Origin: Hyphobacterium marinum
GTDB taxonomy: Bacteria; Pseudomonadota; Alphaproteobacteria; Caulobacterales; Maricaulaceae
Direction of reading: 5' to 3'
Assembly: GCF_036330325.1 (NCBI RefSeq)
Contig: NZ_JAZDRO010000001.1
Span: forward strand, 930,001 to 994,000
DNA: 64,000 bases
The notes under the pieces: model-generated
What the model saw: only the letters and a program-made list of their open reading frames with translations
The model's database searches: none
Told to the model about the DNA's origin: nothing
Translations under genes and position numbers: made by a program
In this document: piece by piece, positions 52,263 through 60,805 of the stretch
Numbering within the stretch: the first letter of the stretch is position 1
How the letters are laid out: the number at the start of each line of letters is the position of its first letter

Positions 52263-52862
52263 TCAGGTCGCTGCTGGATTCGAATAGTCCGCAAGACGGT
52301 CGTCCAGCCCGTCGCGGACCGCCGGCCATTCGTCCTTCAGGACCGAGAACCAGACCGTGTCACGCAGATCACCGCGCCAGGTGCGCATCTGGCGGCGCAG
52401 CGTGCCTTCGTATTTCGCCCCCATTTTCAACATTGCGCCCTGCGAGCGCTTGTTGAGGCCATGGGTCTTCAATTCGGCCCGTTCGGCTCCGCAGTCGAAG
52501 AGGCGCCCGAGGAGGAGATGCTTGCAGGCCGGATTGACCTCGGTGGCGCGGGCCGATGCCGTGTACCAGGTCCAGCCGATCTCGGCGCGGGCATTGGTCG
52601 GTGAAATGACCAGATAGGCGCTGTGGCCAACCGCTTCGCCGGTCCGCTTTCGCCAGACGACATGGCTGATCTGGCTGCCGTCCGCTTGGGTTTTCAGCAT
52701 CAGGGAGAACCAGTCATCGAAATACGGGCCATAACCGCGCAACGTCATCAACGACCAGATGTCCTCGTCCGCCGCGAGGGGGCGCAGGATTTCCCGGTGG
52801 CGTTCCTCCATCGGTTCGAGGCAGACGAAGTCGTTTTCGAGGACTTGGGGCGTGAGATTCAT
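52263..52862 (-). CDS. GNAT-family N-acetyltransferase (RimJ/RimL-like)
   Basis: 199 residues starting MNLTPQVLENDFVCLEPMEE. The acceptor fold is RimL-like: RTGEAVGHSAYLVISP, the EIGWTWYT strand, and the C-terminal GLNKRSQGAMLKMGAKYEG. The acetyl-CoA loop is not a textbook Q/RxxGxG/A. Acts on a protein N-terminus or an amino group, unknown. A longer open frame to 53237 runs into the preceding permease gene and is not credible. Confidence 0.82.
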   Translation of the reverse strand: MNLTPQVLENDFVCLEPMEERHREILRPLAADEDIWSLMTLRGYGPYFDDWFSLMLKTQADGSQISHVVWRKRTGEAVGHSAYLVISPTNARAEIGWTWYTASARATEVNPACKHLLLGRLFDCGAERAELKTHGLNKRSQGAMLKMGAKYEGTLRRQMRTWRGDLRDTVWFSVLKDEWPAVRDGLDDRLADYSNPAAT

Positions 52863-52879
52863 GGCGGTTGCACCCGGTA

Positions 52880-53635
52880 TCAGGCGAGCAGGACCAGCCC
52901 CCGTATCACATAGATCGCGCCAATCCCCGTCACGATCCATTTCGTCGCATTTCTGAACTGCACGTCGCTCATCAGGTGGAGAACCCGTGCGCCAAGCGTG
53001 GTTCCGAAAGTCGCCAGTGGTGCCGCAGCCAGCAGCCAGAGTGGCTGCGGCACGGCCCCGGCGGCGAGCGCGGGCGCGATGTAATAGGCAATCTTTACGC
53101 CATGACTGATCACCTGCGTCGCGGCCTTGGTCGAAACGATCATGCGCCGGTCGACGCCCTCGGCGACGAAGAAGATGTCGAGCAGGGGGCCTGATACGCC
53201 GGCAACGACGTTGAGCCCGGTCACAGAAAATCCGCACACGACCGCATGCACCGGCTTGCGGGCATCCAGTTCGAGTCGCTTTTTCGGGATCCAGATCAGG
53301 GCGGGGACCAGCCCCAGCACGATGAACAGCCAGGCTTCAGGCAGCTGGATGGTCAGCGAGAAGAGTAGGGCGAAGGCGGCGGCCGACCCGGCGATATAGA
53401 TGGCGATGACGCGCCAGTCGATCCATCGGCGAAGCAGGACGGCGCGCCAGCCGTTGGCGACGCTCTGCACCGTGCCGTGGACGACCATGGCCCCGGCGAC
53501 AGGCAGGACGAGGACCAGGACCCCCATCAGCATCAGCCCGCCAGCCATGCCGAATATCCCGGAGATGAAGGACGTGATCAGCGTCGCCAATAAAATCACA
53601 GGCCAGATCACGCGAATCGCCTCCCCTTTTCTCAA
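52880..53635 (-). CDS. TSUP family (TauE/SafE) permease
   Basis: 251 residues with about seven or eight hydrophobic segments. FISGIFGMAGGLMLMGVL in helix 1 and the second half-repeat NVVAGVSGPLLDIFF mark the TauE/SafE family of sulfite or organosulfonate exporters and permeases. The ligand is unknown. It begins 42 bases from the divergent acyl-CoA dehydrogenase. The GNAT gene follows 17 bases downstream. Confidence 0.88.
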   Translation of the reverse strand: MRKGEAIRVIWPVILLATLITSFISGIFGMAGGLMLMGVLVLVLPVAGAMVVHGTVQSVANGWRAVLLRRWIDWRVIAIYIAGSAAAFALLFSLTIQLPEAWLFIVLGLVPALIWIPKKRLELDARKPVHAVVCGFSVTGLNVVAGVSGPLLDIFFVAEGVDRRMIVSTKAATQVISHGVKIAYYIAPALAAGAVPQPLWLLAAAPLATFGTTLGARVLHLMSDVQFRNATKWIVTGIGAIYVIRGLVLLA

Positions 53636-53677
53636 ACCCCGCTATAGTGGGCCGGATACGGGAAGGGGACTCAACTC

Positions 53678-54895
53678 ATGGATTTTGCCTATTCGCCGCG
53701 GTGCCAGGAATATCTCGACAAGCTGCGCGCTTTCATGGACGCACGCGTTTATCCGAATGAATCGACCTATGCTGAGCAGCTGGCCGGATTCGGATCAAAC
53801 CGCTGGCAGGTCATTCCGATCATCGAGGAGCTGAAGGAACAGGCGAAGAAAGCGGGCCTGTGGAATCTCTTCCTGCCGGATTCGGACCAGGGCGCAGGCC
53901 TCTCCAATCTCGACTATGCGCCGCTCGCCGAGGAGATGGGCCGGGCGCTGTGGTCTTCGGAAGTGTTCAACTGTTCCGCGCCCGATACCGGGAATATGGA
54001 AGTCCTGACCCGCTACGGCACGAAGGAGCAGCAGGACAAATGGCTGAAGCCCTTGCTCGCCGGTGAGATCCGCTCTGCCTTCCTGATGACCGAACCGGAT
54101 GTGGCCTCGTCGGATGCGACCAATATCCAGTGCGCGATCCGGCGTGATGGCGACGACTATGTGATCAACGGCCGCAAATGGTGGTCGTCCGGTGCGGGCG
54201 ATCCGCGCTGCAAGATCTACATCCTGATGGGCAAGACCGATCCGGATGCAGAGAAGCACCGGCAGCAGTCGATGATCCTCGTGCCGGCCGACACGCCGGG
54301 CGTGACCGTCAAACGCCACCTGCCGGTCTTCGGCTATGACGATGCGCCCCATGGCCATATGGAGGTCGAGCTGAAGGATGTCCGCGTCCCGGCATCGAAC
54401 ATGCTGCTGGGTGAAGGCCGGGGCTTCGAGATCGCGCAAGGCCGGCTCGGGCCGGGCCGTATCCATCACTGCATGCGCACGATTGGCGCGGCGGAGCGGG
54501 CGCTGGAGCTGATGGTCCGCCGGTCAATGAGCCGGGTCGCCTTCGGCAAGCGCATTGCCGACCAGTCGGTCTGGCATCACCGCATCGCCCAGGCCCGCAT
54601 CGATATCGAGAAGACGCGTCTTCTGACGCTGAAAGCCGCCTGGATGATGGACACGGTGGGCAACAAGGTCGCCCAGAAGGAAATCGCCATGATCAAGGTG
54701 GCCGCGCCGCAGATGGCGCTGAAAGTCATTGACGACGCGATACAGGTGTTCGGTGGGGCGGGTGTATCGGCCGATACGCCGCTGGCCCACTCCTTTGCGG
54801 GCATCCGCACCTTGCGCCTGGCCGATGGGCCTGATGAGGTGCACGAGCGCGCCATTGCCCGGATGGAGATGAAGCGCCTGTCGAACGAAGGCTGA
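53678..54895 (+). CDS. Acyl-CoA dehydrogenase, ACAD10/ACAD11-like
   Basis: 405 residues. FLMTEPDVASSDATNIQC is the FAD/substrate strand, and the C-terminal motif LADGPDEVHERAIARMEM is the ACAD11 type, replacing YxGTNxI of classical members. In vertebrates this dehydrogenase is fused to an aminoglycoside-kinase-like domain and acts on 4-hydroxyacyl-CoA via a phosphorylated intermediate (known from memory). A phosphotransferase gene lies 430 bases further on. AAGGGGACT precedes the ATG. The DUF4345-like gene follows after 25 bases. Confidence 0.9.
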   Translation: MDFAYSPRCQEYLDKLRAFMDARVYPNESTYAEQLAGFGSNRWQVIPIIEELKEQAKKAGLWNLFLPDSDQGAGLSNLDYAPLAEEMGRALWSSEVFNCSAPDTGNMEVLTRYGTKEQQDKWLKPLLAGEIRSAFLMTEPDVASSDATNIQCAIRRDGDDYVINGRKWWSSGAGDPRCKIYILMGKTDPDAEKHRQQSMILVPADTPGVTVKRHLPVFGYDDAPHGHMEVELKDVRVPASNMLLGEGRGFEIAQGRLGPGRIHHCMRTIGAAERALELMVRRSMSRVAFGKRIADQSVWHHRIAQARIDIEKTRLLTLKAAWMMDTVGNKVAQKEIAMIKVAAPQMALKVIDDAIQVFGGAGVSADTPLAHSFAGIRTLRLADGPDEVHERAIARMEMKRLSNEG

Positions 54896-54920
54896 TCAAC
54901 ACGGGTCTTGGGGGAGAGAC

Positions 54921-55328
54921 ATGGATTTCATCACGATTTTCGCCGCTGCGGCCGCCGTCCTCGGTGTCGTGCTGGGAGCGGGCGCGCTGATTTCGCCGGA
55001 ATGGGCGTCGCGCTTCGTCCGGCTGAAAGCCGACCCGGCCCAGCCGGACGGCTATGCCGAGTTTCGCGCCACGTTCGGCGGGGTGTTTCTCCTGTTGCAC
55101 CTCGCCTTTATCGCCGCGCTCTATCTTGACGCCGGACTGATCGGCGCGTCCGGCGTGCTTTGTGCGGGTTGGGCGGGGGCGGCAGGCGGACGGTTGTTGT
55201 CCCTGCTGCTGGATGGCGCGAAGCGCGTGCGCACGCAGCACAATGTCATCTCGCTGGTGGTCGAGATCATTGCCGCGATTGCCTTCGCTCTGCCCGTGGT
55301 CCGTTTCGTCACGGCGACGGCGTACTAG
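54921..55328 (+). CDS. DUF4345-like membrane protein
   Basis: 135 residues with four membrane helices. The arrangement (helix, FRATFGGVFLLLHLAFIAAL, two more helices with a basic RVRTQHN loop) resembles DUF4345 proteins. Function unknown. GGGGGAGAG is an excellent ribosome site. It follows the ACAD11-like gene and overlaps the convergent phosphotransferase gene by four bases. Confidence 0.75.
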   Translation: MDFITIFAAAAAVLGVVLGAGALISPEWASRFVRLKADPAQPDGYAEFRATFGGVFLLLHLAFIAALYLDAGLIGASGVLCAGWAGAAGGRLLSLLLDGAKRVRTQHNVISLVVEIIAAIAFALPVVRFVTATAY

Positions 55329-56389
55329 CCGCCGGCCCGCTCGGCAAACGTCCAGGCATAGTCGGCCATGGGTTCAACCATGGCTCCGTATTCCTGCGCT
55401 TTGGCGTTGGACGCATTGCCCAGTGTCGAGCGGTGATAGACGCCCTGCACGATCGCGGCGAGGCGGAAGAGATTGTAGGCGAAATAGAAGTCGAGCTTTG
55501 GCAGGCTCTCGCGTCCCGTCCGGCGGCAATAGGCGGCGACATAGCTGGCCTCTGACGGGATGTTCAGCGCATCGAGATCAACACCCAGGAATCCGTTCCG
55601 GATTTCCTTGGGCGTCCGCCATTGCATGAGCTGATAGGTGAAATCAGCAAGCGGATCGCCGAGCGTGGACAGCTCCCAGTCGAGAACAGCGACGACTTTT
55701 GCCTCGTTCGGGGCAAAGATCATGTTGTCGAGCCGGAAATCACCATGAACGATGGCGGACCGGTCTTGGGCCGGGGCGGCATCGGGCAGCCAGTCGATCA
55801 GCCGGTCCATGGACGCAATGGCCCGCGTTTCGGATGCCTTGTACTGTTTCGACCAGCGCGCGATCTGGCGCGGGATATAGGCGTCCGGCTTGCCGTAGTC
55901 GCCCAGGCCCAGCACCTCCGGATCAAAGGCATGCAGCGCGGCGAGCGTCGCGTTCATGGCGTCATAAATGGCCGCGCGTTCCTCACGGTCCACATCGGGC
56001 AGCATCGGGTCCCAGAAAATCCGGCCCTCGACGAAATCCATGACATAGAACGCTGTGCCCAGAACGTCCGGGTCTTCGCAGAGGCCATGCATGACGGGGA
56101 CGGGGAAGCCTGCTTCGCCGAGTGCCTTCATCACGCGGTATTCGCGATCGACCGCGTGGGCAGAGGGCAGGAGTTTTCCCGGTGGCTTGCGGCGCAGCAC
56201 ATAGGACCGCCCGCCCGCCTCGACCCGGTAGGTCGGATTGGACTGGCCGCCCTTGAACTGGCGTACGGTGAGGTCGCCGTCTGCGCCCCCGACATTATCC
56301 GCCATCCAGGCGCGCAGCGCGGCCTCGTCGAATTTCAGCGCGTCGGCGACCGGCTTGGTGCCGGAAAAGCTCTCGTCGATATCGCTCAT
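55325..56389 (-). CDS. APH-family phosphotransferase (ACAD10/11 kinase-domain-like, LvaA-like)
   Basis: 354 residues. Kinase-fold motifs: GGQSNPTYRVEAGGRSYVLR (ATP-binding, Lys/Arg), IVHGDFRLDNMIF (catalytic loop, Asp), and AVLDWELSTLGDPLADF (Mg-binding Asp). This is the subgroup fused to or neighbouring ACAD10/11 dehydrogenases. It is co-transcribed with the amidohydrolase (ATGA overlap). A longer open frame (to 56458) has no start signal; the Met at 56389 begins MSDIDESF. Confidence 0.88.
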   Translation of the reverse strand: MSDIDESFSGTKPVADALKFDEAALRAWMADNVGGADGDLTVRQFKGGQSNPTYRVEAGGRSYVLRRKPPGKLLPSAHAVDREYRVMKALGEAGFPVPVMHGLCEDPDVLGTAFYVMDFVEGRIFWDPMLPDVDREERAAIYDAMNATLAALHAFDPEVLGLGDYGKPDAYIPRQIARWSKQYKASETRAIASMDRLIDWLPDAAPAQDRSAIVHGDFRLDNMIFAPNEAKVVAVLDWELSTLGDPLADFTYQLMQWRTPKEIRNGFLGVDLDALNIPSEASYVAAYCRRTGRESLPKLDFYFAYNLFRLAAIVQGVYHRSTLGNASNAKAQEYGAMVEPMADYAWTFAERAGG

Positions 56390-57678
56390 TGGTTCTTGTG
56401 GACCTGTCCGCCCTGCATCACGAAGTCTACGTCGAGCAGCGCGCTGACATCTTCCCACGGGTTTTCATCCGTCGCGATGATGTCGGCGAACTTGCCCGGT
56501 TCGATCGTACCGATGGCGTCGGCCATCTGGATGTGTTCCGAAGCGGTCACCGTGGCGCTGACGATGGCCTCCATCGGCGTCAGCCCCGCTTCGACCAGCA
56601 GCGGAAATTCGCGCGCATTGTCGCCGTGACGCGAGACGCCGCTATCGGTGCCAAAGGCTATCTGCACGCCTCCAGTATGGGCGCGGCGCGCCATGTCGAG
56701 CATCTGGGGGCCGACCTCGATGGACTTTTGCCGGACTTCCGGTGTCATCCAGTTTGCGGTTTCCGCGATTTCCGCAACGGTCGCGCCAGCCAGAAGCGTG
56801 GGCACGAGATACACGCCATTATCGCGGAACAGGCGGATGGATTCGTCGTCGAGATAGGAGCCATGTTCGATCGAATGCACACCGGCGCGGATAGCTGAAT
56901 TGATGCCGCCGACCCCGTGCGCATGGGCTGTCACATAGCGGCCCATCATGCGCGCCGCTTCCATGATGGACTCCAGCTCGTCATCGAAGAATTGTTGTTC
57001 GGTTCCGGCCGCGGTTTGCGACAGCACACCACCGGTTGCCGTGATCTTGATCAGGTCGACGCGGGCACGGATCAACTCGCGGACCGCGCGGCGGCAGTCG
57101 GCCGGTCCGTTGCAGGCGCTCTCGCTGCCGATCAGGTGGAGAATGTCCTGGTTGTAGCCGTTGGCGTCGCCGTGTCCGCCGGTCGGCGTGACCGCCGGAC
57201 CGGAGACGCGCATGCGCGGGCCAATCACATCGCCGTCACGCACCGCATCACGCAGGGCGACGATCGCTTCCAGTTCGCCACCGACATCCTGCACGCTGGT
57301 AAAGCCGGCCATCAGCGTCGAGCGAGCATTGCGCACACCGTCGAGCGCCCAGTCGGCGCTGGAGAAGGTGACATTCTGCAGCCGCCGGTTCGGATTGAGT
57401 TCGGAGAGCAGGTGGACGTGACTGTCGATCAGGCCCGGAAGCACGTACTGGCTGGACAGATCAATGACAGTCGCACCGTCGATCTCGACATAGCCGTCCT
57501 CGATCCGGTCGATCCGCTCGCCCCTGATGACGATGCTTTGCTCGGCTTCGGGCGCTTCGCCCGGGACGGCCAGCAACCAGCCGGCATGAATGACGATGAC
57601 GGCTTCATCGGTATCCTGAGCGCCCGTGCTGGCAGTCAGCAGCAGGGCCGCCGCAGCGGCAACAAGAGAACGGATCAT
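56386..57678 (-). CDS. Exported amidohydrolase (imidazolonepropionase/prolidase-like)
   Basis: 430 residues. A signal peptide (MIRSLVAAAAALLLTASTGA) leads to a metal-dependent TIM-barrel hydrolase: LPGLIDSHVHLLSEL, KITATGGVLSQ, VTAHAHGVGGINSAIRAGV, SIEHGSYL and FGTDSGVSRHGDN. Relatives hydrolyse Xaa-Pro or carboxy-terminal Lys/Arg dipeptides in the periplasm; the substrate is not certain. A start at 57744 would bury the signal and is rejected. It heads the operon with the phosphotransferase. Confidence 0.88.
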   Translation of the reverse strand: MIRSLVAAAAALLLTASTGAQDTDEAVIVIHAGWLLAVPGEAPEAEQSIVIRGERIDRIEDGYVEIDGATVIDLSSQYVLPGLIDSHVHLLSELNPNRRLQNVTFSSADWALDGVRNARSTLMAGFTSVQDVGGELEAIVALRDAVRDGDVIGPRMRVSGPAVTPTGGHGDANGYNQDILHLIGSESACNGPADCRRAVRELIRARVDLIKITATGGVLSQTAAGTEQQFFDDELESIMEAARMMGRYVTAHAHGVGGINSAIRAGVHSIEHGSYLDDESIRLFRDNGVYLVPTLLAGATVAEIAETANWMTPEVRQKSIEVGPQMLDMARRAHTGGVQIAFGTDSGVSRHGDNAREFPLLVEAGLTPMEAIVSATVTASEHIQMADAIGTIEPGKFADIIATDENPWEDVSALLDVDFVMQGGQVHKNQ

Positions 57679-57725
57679 GGAACAGGCCTCCCCAGGCGGT
57701 GTGGTCGTTTCGGATATGCTAGCGC

Positions 57726-58997
57726 CTAGCTGCGGGCGCGCCACCCTATATCGCGGCGGCAGAACCCTTCCGGCCAGTCAATGGCGTTCACGCCCTCATA
57801 GGCGCGGGTGATGGCGTCGCCGATATCCTCGCCAAGGGCCGTGACGTTCAGCACCCGTCCGCCATTGGCGAGGATGGCCCCGTCCGGCCCGGCTTTGGTC
57901 CCGGCATGGAAGACGGTGACGCCGTCAATGGCGTCGGCGGCGTCGAGATTGCCGATCTCGCTGCCTTTCTCGTAACTGCCGGGATAGCCCTTCGCGGCCA
58001 TGACGACCGTCACGGCGGGGCGATCATCCCAGTCGATCGGGGGCAGGGCCCCAAGCGTTCCGGCGGCGCAGGCTTTCAGATAGGGCACGATGTCGCTCTG
58101 CATCCGCGCCATGATGATCTGGCATTCCGGGTCGCCGAAACGGACATTGAACTCGATCAGTTTTGGCCCGTCCGGCCCGATCATCAGCCCGGCATAGAGC
58201 ACACCGCGATAGGGTGCGCCGGCCTCGGCCATGACTTCCAGCGCCGGATTGACGATCTCGCGCATGGTGCGGTCGATCATGTCCTGCGGCGCGGCGGGTG
58301 TCGGAGAATAGGCTCCCATGCCGCCGGTATTGGGTCCCTCATCGCCGTCATGGGCGCGCTTGTGGTCCTGGGCGGCGACCAGCGGGACGGCGGTCTTGCC
58401 GTCGCACAGCGCGAAGACTGAGGCCTCCACCCCGTGCAGGAATTCCTCGATCACGAGGGTTTTCGATGCCTCGCCGAACTTGCCTGACAGCATGTCGTCG
58501 ATCTCGGCGTCAGCCTCTGCGCGATCCTCAGTGATGACGACGCCCTTGCCGGCGGCCAGGCCATCGGCTTTCAGCACATAGGGCGGGGCGAGGGTGGCGA
58601 GGAAGTCCTTCGCGGCCTTGGGATCGGTGAAGGCTCCGTAACGTGCGGTCGGGATGCGGCCCTTGGCACAGACCGCCTTGGTGAAGGCTTTCGAGGACTC
58701 CAGGCGAGCACCGGACGCATCGGGGCCGAAGGCCGGGATACCGGCTTCGGCCAGACGGTCGACAAGACCATTGGCCAGCGGGTCTTCCGGGCCGACCACG
58801 ACGAGATCGAACTGTCCGGATTTCGCCAGGGACACCAGACCCTCGATATCGTCGGCCTTGACCGACTCCAGCCGGGCGACCTTGGCGATCCCGGCATTGC
58901 CGGGCGTGCAGACAATTTCGTCGACGAGCGGGCTCTGGGCGATTTTCCAGCACAGGGCGTGTTCACGCCCGCCCGATCCGATCACGAGAACCTTCAT
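57726..58997 (-). CDS. purD: Phosphoribosylamine--glycine ligase
   Basis: 423 residues. MKVLVIGSGGREHALCWKIA starts the N domain; ATP-grasp motifs include YVLKADGLAAGKGVVI and EFNVRFGDPECQ. It makes glycinamide ribotide, step 2 of purine synthesis. The upstream in-frame start at 59033 has no support. It is divergent from xseA. Confidence 0.97.
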   Translation of the reverse strand: MKVLVIGSGGREHALCWKIAQSPLVDEIVCTPGNAGIAKVARLESVKADDIEGLVSLAKSGQFDLVVVGPEDPLANGLVDRLAEAGIPAFGPDASGARLESSKAFTKAVCAKGRIPTARYGAFTDPKAAKDFLATLAPPYVLKADGLAAGKGVVITEDRAEADAEIDDMLSGKFGEASKTLVIEEFLHGVEASVFALCDGKTAVPLVAAQDHKRAHDGDEGPNTGGMGAYSPTPAAPQDMIDRTMREIVNPALEVMAEAGAPYRGVLYAGLMIGPDGPKLIEFNVRFGDPECQIIMARMQSDIVPYLKACAAGTLGALPPIDWDDRPAVTVVMAAKGYPGSYEKGSEIGNLDAADAIDGVTVFHAGTKAGPDGAILANGGRVLNVTALGEDIGDAITRAYEGVNAIDWPEGFCRRDIGWRARS

Positions 58998-59113
58998 CGC
59001 CCCCGACTCCCTTGGCTTCCAGCGTCGCGCCAAGGGCTAGACCATGCCCGGGCGAAACGCGAGTCCGTGACGGCGGCATTGCAGACGGCCTCCGCCGCGC
59101 CTACCAAGGGACC

Positions 59114-60538
59114 ATGGCGAACGATGCGTCGAACACACCGGAATACTCCGTCTCTGAACTGGCCCATGCCCTCAAACGCACGGTCGAGGACAGCTATGGC
59201 CATGTCCGCGTACGCGGTGAGCTCGGCCGGGTGATCACGGCCAAGTCCGGCCATGTCTATCTCGACCTCAAGGACGAACGCGCGGTCATCGACGGGGTGA
59301 TGTGGAAGGGCAATGCCGCCCGTCTGAGTTTTCGCCCGGAAGAGGGGCTGGAAGTCGTCGCCGAAGGCAAGCTCTCGACCTATCCGGGGCGATCAAAATA
59401 CCAGATCATCATCGACCGGATGGAACCCGCCGGGGCCGGGGCGCTGATGGCGCTACTCGAAGCACGGAAGAAGGCGCTCGCCGCCGAGGGCCTGTTCGCC
59501 GCTGAACGCAAGCGGGACATTCCCTTTCTGCCCGAGGTCATTGGCGTCGTTACTTCGCCGACCGGGGCCGTGATTCGCGACATTCTCCACCGGATTTCGG
59601 ACCGCTTCCCCCGCCATGTCCTGCTCTGGCCGGTGCTGGTGCAGGGCGACAAGGCGGCCGAACAGATCGCAGCAGCGATCGAGGGCTTCAACGCCCTGCC
59701 CGAAGGTGGGAGCGTGCCCCGCCCGGACGTGCTGATCGTGGCGCGCGGTGGGGGGTCGATCGAGGACCTCTGGGCCTTCAACGAGGAAATCGTCGTGCGC
59801 GCCGCGGCGGCGTCAGACATTCCGCTTGTCTCGGCGGTGGGACACGAGACCGACACGACGCTGATCGACTTTGCCTCTGACCGCCGTGCGCCAACCCCGA
59901 CCGGGGCGGCCGAAATGGCGGTGCCGGTCCGGGCCGAACTGATGGCGTCCCTGGGCGCCGAAAGCGAACGCCTGACGCGGTCCCTGATGCGCCATATCGA
60001 CCGGCGGCGTGCCGATTTCCGGTCTGCTGCGCGTGCCCTACCGCGTCCCGAAGGACTGCTCGGCCCTCTGCGCCAGCGGCTCGACCATGCCGGTGAACGG
60101 CTGGGGCCAACCCTGACCTCCGGCCTGCAGCGCCGCCGGGATCGGCTGACCGCCGTGCTGGGCGGATTGCGTCCGGCTGCGCTCAAACGCGACCTCGCCG
60201 AGAAGCAGCGCCGTGTGGCACTCGCCGGCGAGCGTTTCGGTCAAGCCGGACGGCGAGCAATTGACCGTCAGGGACGCGACCTCGCGGCGCTGGGGGCAAG
60301 GCTCTCCGCGCTCAGTCATGCTTCCGTGTTGAAGAGGGGATTTGCACTCGTACGCGACGATGCCGGAACACTCGTCAGAACTTCCGGATCACTGCAGTCA
60401 GGCCAAGCTGTCGAGATCGAGTTTGCCGACGGGCGCAAGTCTGCCCGGATTGACGGTGCGGCCGGTTCAGCTCCCGCTCCGAAACGCAAGCCGAAGCCCC
60501 GCAAACCTGACAGTGGCGGGCAGGGACAGTTGTTCTGA
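59114..60538 (+). CDS. xseA: Exodeoxyribonuclease VII large subunit
   Basis: 474 residues. The OB-fold (about 12-105; VRVRGELGRVITAKSGHVYL) precedes the catalytic domain with VIARGGGSIEDLWAFNEE and SAVGHETDTTLIDFASD; then a coiled coil and a C-terminal tail rich in Lys and Pro. It degrades single-stranded DNA with XseB, which is not in the window. AAGGGACC is the ribosome site. Confidence 0.96.
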   Translation: MANDASNTPEYSVSELAHALKRTVEDSYGHVRVRGELGRVITAKSGHVYLDLKDERAVIDGVMWKGNAARLSFRPEEGLEVVAEGKLSTYPGRSKYQIIIDRMEPAGAGALMALLEARKKALAAEGLFAAERKRDIPFLPEVIGVVTSPTGAVIRDILHRISDRFPRHVLLWPVLVQGDKAAEQIAAAIEGFNALPEGGSVPRPDVLIVARGGGSIEDLWAFNEEIVVRAAAASDIPLVSAVGHETDTTLIDFASDRRAPTPTGAAEMAVPVRAELMASLGAESERLTRSLMRHIDRRRADFRSAARALPRPEGLLGPLRQRLDHAGERLGPTLTSGLQRRRDRLTAVLGGLRPAALKRDLAEKQRRVALAGERFGQAGRRAIDRQGRDLAALGARLSALSHASVLKRGFALVRDDAGTLVRTSGSLQSGQAVEIEFADGRKSARIDGAAGSAPAPKRKPKPRKPDSGGQGQLF

Positions 60539-60577
60539 ACGGTTTTCGGGCCGGATGACGCGTGCTAGACGGAGGCC

Positions 60578-60805
60578 ATGAACACGCCCTTTGAAGACGA
60601 TTTTTCCGGCGAAGCCCAGCTCGAATACGGCGACGCGGATTTCATGATCCTGAAGCCGGGTGCCTATGTGGTTTGCGCGGTGACCGGCGACAAGATTCCG
60701 CTGAATGACCTGCGCTACTGGAGCGCGGTGCGTCAGGAAGCCTATCGCGACGCCTATGCCTCGGTTCAGCAGTGGCGCGAGACGCACAAGGATCCGGCCC
60801 AATGA
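60578..60805 (+). CDS. DUF2093 family protein
   Basis: 75 residues. The whole protein is the domain: ADFMILKPGAYVVCAVTGDK, IPLNDLRYWSAVRQEAY. Found widely in alphaproteobacteria, often after xseA; function unknown. It overlaps the M23 gene start by four bases (ATGA). Confidence 0.9.
   Translation: MNTPFEDDFSGEAQLEYGDADFMILKPGAYVVCAVTGDKIPLNDLRYWSAVRQEAYRDAYASVQQWRETHKDPAQ

Noticed and set aside
52862..53237. Extension of the GNAT gene to a 324-codon frame
   Set aside because: The first third is antigenic-shadow-like Arg-rich sequence overlapping the TSUP permease in another frame; the Met at 52862 begins the conserved part.
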